Source: Beroe ovata (lineage: Eukaryota; Ctenophora; Nuda; Beroida; Beroidae). Taken from it: a DNA stretch of 64,000 nucleotides. The first letter of the stretch is position 1. Each line of letters opens with the position of its first letter. Of this stretch, positions 10,223 to 22,100 are shown one piece after another. The position numbers were made by a program, and so were the translations under genes. The stretch is taken from contig CAMPET010000138.1 of NCBI GenBank assembly GCA_946803715.1, forward strand, positions 44,841 through 108,840, written 5' to 3'. The notes below the pieces were generated by a model that was not told the DNA's origin, did not search any database, and saw only the letters and a list, made by a program, of their open reading frames with translations.

Positions 10223-13200
10223 TGCGGCTCGCCTCAGCAGGCCTAGCATTGAATGATCACTTGTCCTTCCCTTGCCTGATCCATTAAATAAAATTCAGTC
10301 AAAGTAAAGTGTAGCCTTTGAGTCAATGAGGTATGTACTTAATACAATTTGACAACTTTGTTACTGGATAGAAATGGGATCAATAGGTAAATCATATTCT
10401 AGATCCATATTATAATTTGGCTGTTGGTTTGTCTGTCTGCATGTATGTCACAAAACCAAGCATGTTGCAGCATTGCACGTGCTGATTTTAACTGAATGTG
10501 TGTGTAACTATGGACTCTGCATTGATGGTGCTGTGTTTTCTGGTGATGGGAAGAATGTACTAATTGAGCGATGGTCACATTTCTCTTGAGTTGTGGCCCT
10601 TGCTATAAGTGACATTCGATCTGACTCACTGTGAAAAGTTGTTTGTCAGCATTCATTTGCGCTACATAAATAAACAAATGTCAAACAACATCATCCTTCA
10701 ATGCTTATTCTCTTATTAGAAGAAATGACCAAATTGGTGCATAGTGCTCCTCTCATAAAATCTTTTTTTGTATAAGCTGCCGGATTGTGAACATATATGT
10801 GGGGAATTCTAGCATACACAACTTGTATATGGGTATATATTATAATGATTTTGCCAGGGTAGCAAGACATGTTGTGAGAAGAATATGACAATGAGCTAAA
10901 GAGAAGAGCAGTATGATGAAGGTGAGTTTCACAGTTAAAGGTGTACCTGGAATACCTAGTACTTTCCCAAGCACTTGTAAAAGGTAGGTCCTGCCCCAAA
11001 ATGTAGGTTAAAGCTACACTTTGCATAACATTCAGTCATGAAACTGCTTTAGTCTTAGTAGAGGGAGTAGAGGACCTTGATTGCTTCAATCTACTTGGCT
11101 GGATGGCCAGTCATATCAAAACTGTACTTTGCATTAAATTAAGCTCTGAAAGTGCTCTGTGAGCTAATGCCAATGTGTATAGTTGAAGTTCTATCACTCT
11201 ATTGACTGACTTTGTACTTTGAATTCGATCTCCATTCTCCAACCTAAGAATCTATTCTCTCTCACTCCATAATAGAATAATAAGTAAGCCATGTTTTGTT
11301 AAATAAGCCAGGCTTATGGCAGTTGTAGGTACTGCAACCCTATACCTACACAAGGCAGAAGTTATATGCAAGTCTAGCTCAGACAACTCAAACTGTCACA
11401 ATTTTATCTGGTTCCTCATTATCAGTCACCTGGTTAGTGAGTTGGTCTCATTGAATATATTTGTATTCTTATGATTTACTGAATATAATTGCAGACTGCA
11501 GTATTGCTGAAATGGTGTTCCTACATTAACTATTCATATTTTTATCCGGTTAAGTGGACCATCTGATCCTAACTCAGTAACCATTCATCATTGCATATTG
11601 CTAACGTGCACCAAACGGTTCACCTTCAAATTAAGGATCAGAATAAGGTTTGAGGGTTGGAGTAAGGGTCTGGTCCATACAGCAGCCTTTTGAGTGTCTA
11701 TATCCTAGCCTCAAATCCTAACCCTCAGTGTAGCCTTAACTATAACCATAACCCTCAATTTATCATCTTGCATTGTGGACCAGGGTGCAGGAACCTCTTG
11801 CAGGCATTTGCTGTTTTTGCTCATTTTCACAGGCTTCTAACTTGTATCAGCTGTAGAGTCCACTTCAAGAATCAGTATCTGTAGCTCCCAACTCAAGATG
11901 TAGAACCTATCACTAGTACCTAGTATGATGTGACATGTGTTGCACCTGCCTACTAATTCTATGCTCTACACGAGGCTCCCAACTCAAGAACTGTATCCAT
12001 CAAGGAAGTAGATTTAGCTTACAACGTGCAATGTTGACGAAGCTTTTTCCATCATTAATCACAACATACCAGTTTGGGTCAATATCTGGCCAGTGGCAAT
12101 CTGAAACATCTAAGTTCAATTTTTCAGGATTTTTTGTTCGCGGCGGTGACAAAATTGTACCATATATCGCGCATCAATCCAATCTTTGCGCGCGCGCGCG
12201 TGGCGCGCATGCATGCACGGACAGTATGATAAACTTTTCGAGTTCTACGCAAGGTCAAGTACTTAGATTGTCGTTTGCAGGTTGCACAGCATTTTGCACT
12301 TCTAAGTATGGAAGGAGTGGCACCCTCTGGTTAGTACCTGGTTCATCCATCGTACTGAACGCGCTGCTTTTTTACGACTGACGACATTATTCGATTGAGG
12401 GAATTTTGTAGAACACTTGAATGGAGTCAAAAATCGATATCCTTTGGTTCATTACAGAAGCTGAACTCTTCTAGAATTCTACGCTAGGCTACATGATGTT
12501 TCATCTCAGTGACGTCAAACTCGGAACAACCCTCTTGGTTGTTGTAACATGTATCAGTTGCCATGTAATCGCCGTGAACTTCAATTACTGTAGACCAATG
12601 TTCAGTCTAAAGAAGATACAGGTACCCTGCACACGATGCCACATTATTTAGTTGCGGGTTGCCATTGGTATCTGTTGTCTTGGTAACGCGGTGTTGTACA
12701 CAATACGATTATAATTGTGCCTCATCATCTCACATCATACAATAACATTATCCTTAGTCACTATAATCATAGTCACTATAGTCATGACAGGTGCCTGCCC
12801 TGTGGCATGCCTATAATTTTATCCCCCCAACATTTGTGCCCCTAACTAAATAAAGTTCTGGTTTTGTGTCCTCTGCATAGTTTGTACTTGTATGGTAAGT
12901 AGATCGATTATGTATTTGTTGCTTTGTCGCAGTTGTTCATGAACATGATGTTCCATTGTAAACTGGGCTGCTTATATTTTGCCGTATCGCTAACTCGAAC
13001 ACCGACATAACGCATGAGAAACATATAGAAGCGGAGTGTAAAAGTGCAACAATCGGCTGAAATTGTGGTGCCATGTTTAATTCCATGTATTAACTTATCA
13101 TATTTGCGTGCTAGCAAAGGGTGTCCGCTCAATCTTTCTTGATGGTTTTAGAAGTTTCTTGTTTACATTGTTCTTTATTTCAGGGATTCTCAACCATCTC

Positions 13201-14450
13201 AATTTTGTCAGTATTTTCACACGACGTCATTTTTAAGGAAGATTGAACAATTACGAATAATAGCCTTCGCTATTCTTACTTGTGTCGGTTTACTGATTCC
13301 AAGCTCAAGAGCGCGCGTCTTTGCTTGCATGTAACATGCAGGTCATTGTAAGTCACGTGTCTGTTCACGTGATGTATGGCAAGTGCGTTGCCATGGTTAC
13401 ACTCTAACGCACTACTGCACAACGTAGTCACTCATATCAGCACGTGAGGTTGCGCATATCTGGCACGTTTACCTATCCCCGCCCTACGTCCTATGAAAAC
13501 TTGTTACTAGTTGTTCCCCCTTCAGGGTATTTGGTTGCGGGTTTTTAATTTCTCGACTTTGTGATCCGATAATATCGCAAGCAACGCACGTTACATTCTT
13601 GTTAATTTGTGTATAGTGCTTATTACGATTTTCTGTTTTTACTTGTCAGCAGAATTTTCGTAATTTTGTTGGAGATTCATCTGTCGTGCTTTAATCTTTT
13701 CGTCAACTTGATATTGTAAAAATACATCTTTCTTGCTCCTCGTGTTATTTGCGGAAATTCTCAAATTTTATGTTTATTTCGGATCCATTCTGTTTAAACT
13801 CTTGACATGCTTCACTTTCACTTCCAGAGCCGAATTTCCCCGTGTCCCATGCTCCCTATCTGAGACTAATGTGTATTTCGCACCACTTCATGGATTGCAC
13901 GCTTGCATATTAATGCAGTTGTCATGACACAGACAAATTACGCTTTACCCTGTAAAATGATACTCCTACACATGTAATGGAATTTGTAACCATGGCAACC
14001 GATTTCAATATTAGTTAGCTAGCTTACTCTCTCGTCGCTCTCTCCCGTATGCTCATATTTCATTATGTTAGGGCTAAAAGCATATTATAGAAAACCTCTC
14101 ATTACATATTTTGTGATATCGTGACACGGTTGATCGTTCATGCTTGCGAGTTTTCACCATAAGACCGAGCGATTCATGTACAGTGTCGGTCACTGTAGCT
14201 GGGAAAGCATTCGCACAATTAATCATGTCAACCACTCATAAAATATGGAGAGGTGTGGACATGTATCATGATGACGCTCATTTTATTCTGGGATGTTTCT
14301 CATTGGTCTTTTCTCACATGTTCCTCTACATTGCTGAATCTTGGTCCCTAGTCTTTAGGATTTGGAACTACAGCGTAAATGACGCTTGATATGCCTTGAA
14401 CACAGCTATTTAAATCCTGTTTGAAGAGTTCCAATCGCTCCGATCGCGTT
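10223..14450. other. Intergenic, no supported gene
   Basis: Open frames here, such as 11935-12381, lack splice context, known motifs or coding-like composition. A CG-rich patch near 12190-12215 (CGCG runs) resembles the CG islands of the window's dispersed repeats. The stretch upstream of 14450 probably holds the promoter and any 5' UTR exon of the CFAP97-domain gene, because a good splice acceptor ends at 14460. Confidence 0.55.
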
Positions 14451-14511
14451 CACTTGCAGAAACTTCCAACCTGATTCTGTGCTCAACTTCTTAACCCCCT
14501 CCCCAAGTACA

Positions 14512-17500
14512 ATGCTGCCTTTTCCTCATTTCTCCCCGGCCCCGGATTTATACTGCACCTCTCCCTGTCCAGGCATGCACACCAGCTACCAGCCACTGAA
14601 ACCTGCAACGAACAAGTTGTTGAAGAAGCGATGGGATGGCGCCGCCCATGATCTTCATAGGAAGAAAGTGACCACAGCCCGGTGTGTGGTGGACACCACT
14701 GCCCCTCCCTCTTATGGACATCTTCAGAACAAAATGAAAAAAGTCCAGGTGAGACGACTTCGACCTTCTATATTTCAACCTATCCTACCTATCAACCATC
14801 GCCTATTTGAAATAGGAGGAAATATTATTTCCAATATTTCTCCACTTACCGTAACAATCACACTTATGTTTGACTTGAATACTTCTCCACTCAGCTCGAG
14901 GAAGAAAGACATGCAGTTATTGACCGAGACAACCGACACTTGTTGGAGAAAATGTCTGCCATCATGCGAACACGGGGCCGAGTCGATAACTGGAATGATT
15001 ACGAGCCTAAGAGGTGAACTTTGACAGCTGAAAGAAAGTACAAATAATGTCTGTTCTAGTATCAGTGTTATCTTTTTTCGGCTTCTTCTCAAATTTAGAA
15101 AAGTTTTTTTCAGCCTGAACAAGTCTAAACGAACAAGGGAGTTGATAAGAGTTACTCTCGAAAATCAGAAGATTTTGGCTAGGATCCAAGCTAAACAACC
15201 TCAATACAGTGCTAAGAAATGGGTAGGTACATCGAACAATGAACATTCAATCACTCGAAGTCGATATCACTGAATCACTCGATATCACTATGTGATCCGA
15301 TATGATGGGACTATCCCCGGATTTTGATATCTAGTGTCTATGCTCTCATCAGGAAGATGATTGGAACGACACCAAGAAATACATGAAGAGCATCAGAAGA
15401 TATTCCGAAGACTGGTACCAGGTCATGCAGAAGGAGAGGACAACCGTTGGCCGCTCCAGGAGAGCACCCAGAGTAAGTCTCATCTGTTTTGTGACGTGTT
15501 CCCTCTCCGGACATCCATACATTTCCGTGTTGGTGAGCGCCAATCAGCGCCACGGGGCGAGAGACACATATCCCCTTGCGTTGCGTGCCTCCCCCACAAC
15601 AATGCCACACTGGCTCACGCTGGTTGTGAGTATAATTATAAAGCACGTGACATGTGCGCGCACTTTGCGCAGTGGTGTGCGCGCAACGTGGGTGCTGTGT
15701 CTGCCCGCCGCGGGTGCAAACCAGCTGCATGCGTCTATAAACCAGTGTCTATGTATCAGGCGGCCCCTAAACAGGCATCTCCGTCACCACAACCCGAGGC
15801 TACAGCTGTTTCTGATGATGAGGTAAGTCCAGCCTGTCTCTCTTTCTGTCTCACACTAATCTGACACGACACGTAGCTTGATAGGGCATATGATATGAGG
15901 AGGTAGGATATTGCTTAGGGAATGATACTCATAGGCTAGGTGTCTTGGCCTCTTGTGACCATTCAATCCTGTCAGTACGGCGAGGAGTTTTACAGTGATG
16001 AGGAAGCGTCCAGGGAACCAACTGCGACATCTGAGCGCCTCAAACTGCCTGCCATTGATCAAAATAAGGCCATCGTCCAGGCATCATCTGAAAGTGAATC
16101 TGAGAGTGATCATGAAGAGAAAAGAGGACCAAGTACGCACAAGTCATCTAAGCATTCCTCCAGGAAGTCTCATCACAGTTCTGGTAAAAGCACGCCAAAA
16201 TCTCGGCATTCAACCCCCGCTAAGTCAGCTACACCGGCAAAAAGCAGGAGTCCTTCCTTCCTAGAGAAAGCTAAGGATGCCGTCATGAGTAGTTCTGACA
16301 GTGAGTCAGACCACGAAAAGAAATCCTCCGTAAAAACTCCAAAAAGTCGTTCCTCATCGAAGAAGCAAAGTCCAAGACCTGTGTCTAACAAGGAGGACAG
16401 CTTCTTTGACCAAGTAAAGGACGCAGGAACTTCGTCTAGCTCTGAAAGCGAGGCGGAAAAGGAGGAGACATTTTTTGAGAAGGTTAAGGATGCTATCATG
16501 AGCGATTCCGATAGTGATTCTTCACATTCAAGTGAAATTTCCTCTAAGTCCGGAAAAGAAAAGAGCGTGACTCCACACAAAAGTGGTAGTTCTGTTGGGC
16601 ATAGAACACCTGTGGCAGTCGTTGCTGCTTCTGTAACCCCAGCAACGAAATCTACCACTCCTGTTGCGACGCCAGCCACCAAGTCAGCAACCCCAGCTGC
16701 TGAAAAACCCGCAACTCCTGCAACCAAGTCAGCAACCCCAGCTGCTGAAAAACCCGCAACTCCTGCCACCAAGTCAGCAACCCCGGCTTCTGAAAAACCC
16801 GCAACTCCTGCAACCAAGTCAGCAACCCCAGCTGCTGAAAAACCCGCAACTCCTGCAACCAAATCAGCAACCCCAGCTTCTGAGAAAACCATTACGCCAG
16901 CAGGAAAGTCTGAGAAAGAAAGTATATCGGGAAGTGTCACGCCATTGGCTGCAGCCAAGTCAGCAACTCCTATCGTGGCCGCATCAGCCACCTCAGCACA
17001 GAAACCTGCTAGTCCTGGTGCTGGAATACCTCTCATTGGTTCAACAACACCCTCTGAAAAGCCCGTTACTCCGAAATCAAATGCACCCTCATCCAAGCCC
17101 TCAACTCCTGCTCAAAAATCAGCAACTCCAGCTGGAAAATCAGCAACTCCTGCAGAACAATCAGTAACTCCTGCAGATAAGTCTCCTAGTTCCACCGCTA
17201 GCCCTGCAAAAAAGTCCGTCACTCCCGCGCTGAGTTCAGCCACCCCTAAAGTAGCCGTCATAGAGGACACCGTGACGCCACCTGATTCCCCACGGGCGTC
17301 TCCATCTCCCAGGCCACCCTCGAAACCAAAGTCATCCGCGTCCATTCGATCTAGGGAGGTGAAGGGAGCTACTCCTAAGAAATCGCCGGAGGCAAGTTAA
17401 TAACTGTCGTGCCTATGATATAGTGGCTTGTTGGAGTTGTGTTTGTGAGGCCTCCCTGCAGATGTACGTTTCTTAGAACACTCCGGAGATGAAAAGCCCA

Positions 17501-17737
17501 CCTCTCTATCTCTCTTGTTATTGTGCTCTTCCGCTGTCGCAATAGACAACAAAGCACACAATCACATACGTATCCTGTAATATTCTAGCAAAGCAACCTT
17601 CACTTTTTCTAGTTTCATTTGAACCCCTTTTTATTGATCCCGGGTCTCTATCTCTCAACCTATCATTTCAGCCTGTACAAGCGTCAACGCCCGATAACAC
17701 ATCACCTGCGGCAAAATCGCCAGAATCAAAGGAATAA
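14512..17737 (+). CDS. CFAP97-domain (hemingway-type) axonemal protein with long repetitive tail
   Basis: Seven in-phase exons: 14512-14748, 14895-15013, 15114-15222, 15353-15472, 15760-15822, 15976-17391, 17672-17737. The first four encode the CFAP97 domain, with MHTSYQPLKPATNKLLKKRW, CVVDTTAPPSYGHL, LEEERHAVIDRDNRHLLEKM, IMRTRGRVDNWNDY, SLNKSKRTRELIRVT and the closing KYMKSI segment. Proteins of this domain are linked to cilia and sperm flagella. ATG 14572 aligns with the start of short CFAP97D-type proteins; ATG 14512 is the longer alternative. Exon 6 adds about 470 residues: three acidic KDA-plus-SSSDSES modules, then about five copies of a 15-residue TKSATPAAEKPATPA repeat, then a basic Pro/Ser/Thr tail. 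The last intron appears to use a GC donor (GAG followed by GCAAGT). Without that splice, translation stops five bases later. Known family members lack such a tail or have other low-complexity extensions. Confidence 0.88.
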
Positions 17738-18803
17738 ACTGATAATATGTGTGTAGACTGTAGAGTGCCGATTTATGTGGATTTACTTTTAGGGGAATTT
17801 AGAGGATTATTTATTAAAGATCAGAAAAAGTTGGCGCCAGAATCTTTCAACTGTAATATAATCAGGGGGCTGGTAAGTCCCCCGCGGCATTTGAGTCAAA
17901 CTGAAATTTGTTATTGAATAGGATTGTGGGGTCCTCAAGTCTTTCTCGACGATGATACTTGGAGATCATGTCGAATTTTAAGTGCAATTGCAAATTCATG
18001 CGTGATTGCTGCGTTATTGCCCCACACCGATAAAGCTGATACGTAAGAGTAAGATGTAAGAGTTTTTAGCGACTGAGTTCCAGTGTAGTTTTGATGATAT
18101 TTGTGATCTGTATGAGTATCACTGATACAGATATCAACGATATGCAGCATTGCAGCTCAGACGCTCAGTAGCTTTGTGATGTTTACTTTTAATCCGAATA
18201 TGAGAATTTCACTCGAGCCAAGTGCTCACTTCCCTGATGTATCAGTATGTAAAACTTTGAACTCATTTAAGTTTGTCATTATGTGAACATGTGTTAATGT
18301 TATCAAATTCAAAACTTATTCTTGAGTAAGACTAAGAGTTGGATCTATTATTCGTCATTGAATGAGGAATGAGCATGAAGTATTGAAGTGCGAGTGCCCA
18401 GGCCCAGCTTTTCTTGCACTATAATAATTCTGCGTCAACGTGATCCGTGATCGTCAACCGCAACCTCATCGTGATTTGAATCACGAATGCGCGGCGCGTC
18501 AAGCTATCGCGCCGCGCATCCTAAATGCTTACACGCTGCGCGCGTCGAATTCGATGCGACGATGCAGGACGCGTGTCTGCATTTCCACAGCTGCAGCTTC
18601 GCTTCTGATCACTATTGACCAACGCAATAATCAGTCATAGAGGGTACGACACAGATAACTACGAATTTGGTTGAACCTGAAACTCCAATGATTTAATTAT
18701 TACGAAATCGTTGAACTTGATCAAGCTGGATATTGACATCAATCAAATTCAATCAAATATGAACACAAATATATTTCAATCTACTCCCCTCAATTTTTGT
18801 AAA

Positions 18804-18918
18804 TTGTATCAACAGCTTGAGTTTTACTAATAGTACTAACTTTAAATTTAATTCAAAGACTTTTGACTTTGAGTCAAAAGTCTTTTGAATTAAAGTTTAA
18901 CTCAAGCTGTTGTTACAA
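18804..18918. mobile_element. MITE-like palindrome, about 115 bp
   Basis: Outer arms TTGTATCAACAGCTTGAGTT and AACTCAAGCTGTTGTTACAA are inverted copies with one mismatch. The centre is TTTTGACTTTGAGTCAAAA within AATTCAAA...TTTGAATT. The whole unit can fold on itself. It lies between the 3' ends of the CFAP97-domain gene and the Wide-awake homologue. No coding capacity. Confidence 0.8.
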
Positions 18919-19153
18919 TATAGTTTTACAATAATGACAAATATTGATTCAATATTTGTAAATGCAGGCTTAGCTAAAGCAATGAGAACTTATTAACTCT
19001 TATAGTTCAAAATTGTGAAACTGAAAGTGAAATATGATAACAAACTACAAACGATATCAATTTCAGAATGAAACTGTATTTAAAACCTCTTACCGGCTAA
19101 GTCCAAACCCAGCTAAAATTACTTTAAGTTTAACACAAGAGTATCACATAACT

Positions 19154-22100
19154 TCACTCGAAATGCCGAATAAAAAACTTGGCATCAACCCAGGGCTGGC
19201 CAAGTTGCAGAATCTGCACATTATCAGGGATATGATGAGTCACATTACTGACACTAGCTACCAGTCTGAGTCCCAGGATGCCCGCATCCACAGTTGAGGG
19301 TAGTGTCACGTGTCCCTGCCTCCGTAGCTTCCTGATGACACTGTTGATAACATCCCGGGCAGTAGTCGTGGGGGTGATATGTAGTTTGATGCACGGTGAC
19401 GTAACAGGGACTTCGGCCGAGGAATAAATCCGAACAATACCGGACTGTTTGTGTGACTGTCCGTCGGAGCCAAGGGTTTCCGTGACTGAGGATGCAGCGG
19501 GTGATGATGATGATGGGTTGTATTGGAGTAACTCCGAAATGGATCTGAGGGAATTATCCGCGTCCCTCATACACTCATTCAGCACCCCAGAGAAGTGACA
19601 GTAGTGGGACCAAATACAGCACGATTCTTCGTGAAATGTCTTCATTTTTTCTTGACTGATCTTCAGTTGTTCCACCTGCTCTGACGCTAGAGTTTGTCGG
19701 ATGAGCTGCGTGATAATTGCGTGACACGTGTTAATGTGTGACGTCACGTGGAGTACTGATGACGTGAGTTCGGGCGCGCGTATTCTGTTCACGAGAATCT
19801 CATAACTTTGCAGCGGTACGGAGATTGTTCCCTCAATGTCGTTATCGTTACCAAGAGGCGCTACCACTTGAGGTGGAATTATGAGGATGACAGCTGCATC
19901 GCCAATTTCAATGATTGTTTTGGTGTAGATAGAGTAATCGTCTATATGCGACTCAGTGTCGTGTATGCGTGACAGTAGGGCACATGCGGCGGCGGACACC
20001 TGCTTACACAGGATGGCGTTGCTAGGCGACCTAGCGCCACTCACGCCGCGCAGACACCGCCATTCGTCCGCAGTCACGTGACACACATCTCTAACGTATT
20101 CCAAGGGCGGGAGGAGGGGTGAACTCTTGTCAACCACTATTTCCAACTCCTCGCCCTTCATCTTGAAAAGAAGTAGTCCCACAAATAGTCCTGGAGTTGG
20201 CATTTCGCCAAATGTTCTGAACAGAGTCTGCAGCTCGGGTGCATTGAGATGGGCAATGTCAAACGCGTCCCGAGCCTGGACAAGACCGGAGGTAACCGAG
20301 GACAGGGGACGGAAGTGGACGCCCCCAAAGGGCGGGATGTTGGGCGGGATGGATTTGATGATTAGAATGAGCAGTTGTCCCTCCTTCTTGACAAGCCGGT
20401 AATAGGGAGTTCCGAGATCTGTGCAGTTTAAATAATCCTGAAATATTGAAACACAGTCAATTATCTAATTATAGGGATCAAGTTAAATTGGTCAATTATC
20501 TGGGAATCTAGCAGGAGCTGACACGTCATTTCTGATTCAGAAATACGACATTTGATAGCTTAACCACCACCCCTATCAAGTTTATTAGCGTCTATCACTG
20601 GTGAACTATTTGATTGCTTGGAGAGGGAGAGCATCTCCGAAACCTTGATTAATTAAAATTTGAGCAGGCTCCGACTGTTATCTATGACGTGAAGTGAACG
20701 ACAGAATTCATCTATACCAAACCAAAATCATAGCAGTCGATTAATTCTTCCCGGGTTATGGAAGCCTGTAAATGGTGCAACCAACCTTTTTATGGTCGAA
20801 TTTATGCTGTCAATGAATTAGGACCACCCCGTTCCGATCATGCAATGGCCTAACGTACCAGTACCACCCTCATTACATCCCAAAATGACCACATCACATC
20901 GCAAGGTGACCACACCCAACTAGCATACATACCTGGAGGTAAACAACAGAGGAGAGTATCTTGTATCTGAGACCGATGCCACCAACGCCCTCGTGAGGAG
21001 CCAGTTCATCCTTGAGATCGCGAGAAGAGGGCCACCCGGCAAGAGCGTGTTTGAACAACCACACCAGCTCGTTCTCGGCCGAGGGGGCTGTCACCAAGTC
21101 TTCTACCTGTGGGGAAGACAGAGGTGAGGAGGGGGTGATGAGGGAGAGGGGTGATGAGGGAGTGGGGTGATGAGGGAGAGGGGTGATGAGGGAGAGGGGG
21201 CTCTCAATATGGCCGGGAGGAGAGGTGTTGTGGGAGGAGATGAGATGCGAGGGGAGCGGAGAAACGAGGGTAGGGGGTGAGAGGGAGCGGAAAACCGGGG
21301 GTAGTCGAGTGGTGACGGGGCGAGGGGAGGAGTGATATTGGAGGGGAATTTTGTTCTGTAAATTAGGACGATAATTTGGCGCGCGCAATGAGATTCTCGA
21401 CAGGGTTAATGATTATCTTCGAATCGATTTGTCGATAGACATATCATAATTAGATCCGACGCCGTCCTTCGTTTGGAGACTCAATCTGACCGTGATCAAG
21501 TGCCAGATCATTATAGTAAAACGATCAGCTCATATTATAGTCATACCTCGACGACAGGAATTTTGTCGAATTCGCTGAGCAATATCCTACTGTTGTCTGT
21601 GTAGTGTAACACTCCTAAATACAGAGCTCTGAAAATATGATTGGTATCAGTCAGTACTCAGTTACTCACTCACTCACTCACTCACTCACTCACTCACTCA
21701 CTCACACATTACTGAATCACAATAAGTTTGGTACAAATACAATCCTTGAATGCAACAGACCCACCAATGTACCCATCAAGTTAAGCTATCGATCGCGAAT
21801 GGCAAAACACCACATGAATTATTCCTCGAAATTCAAATATCGGTTTCCAATCTATATTGGTATGCTATTGAGTTTGTAATAATTGCTAACGAATCTTACT
21901 TCGTAAAATTATGAGTAGATCGATATAGTGGTTTGCATTTCAAATTGGCGGGTCATATCAAAACCGAACGAATGAATAATAATATTTTACAAGGGCCATT
22001 AGCAAACGAAAATTAAACCCAGGATAAGGGATAATTACGCTCAACCATAATAGCAGTAGGCACATTAACAGATGCCCCAACAAGTTCTTGGGATGTCGGG

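Noticed and set aside
11700-11760. Telomere-like AACCCT words
   Set aside because: CTAACCCT and AACCCTCA occur only a few times and out of register, so there is no array.
11935-12381. 148-codon open frame on the plus strand
   Set aside because: No recognisable motif or splice context, and it crosses a CG-run patch like those in the repeats.
16173-17096. 307-codon open frame on the minus strand over the CFAP97-domain gene
   Set aside because: It is the complement of the 45-bp coding repeats and Ser/Thr/Pro-rich codons. The plus strand has splice sites and domain similarity.
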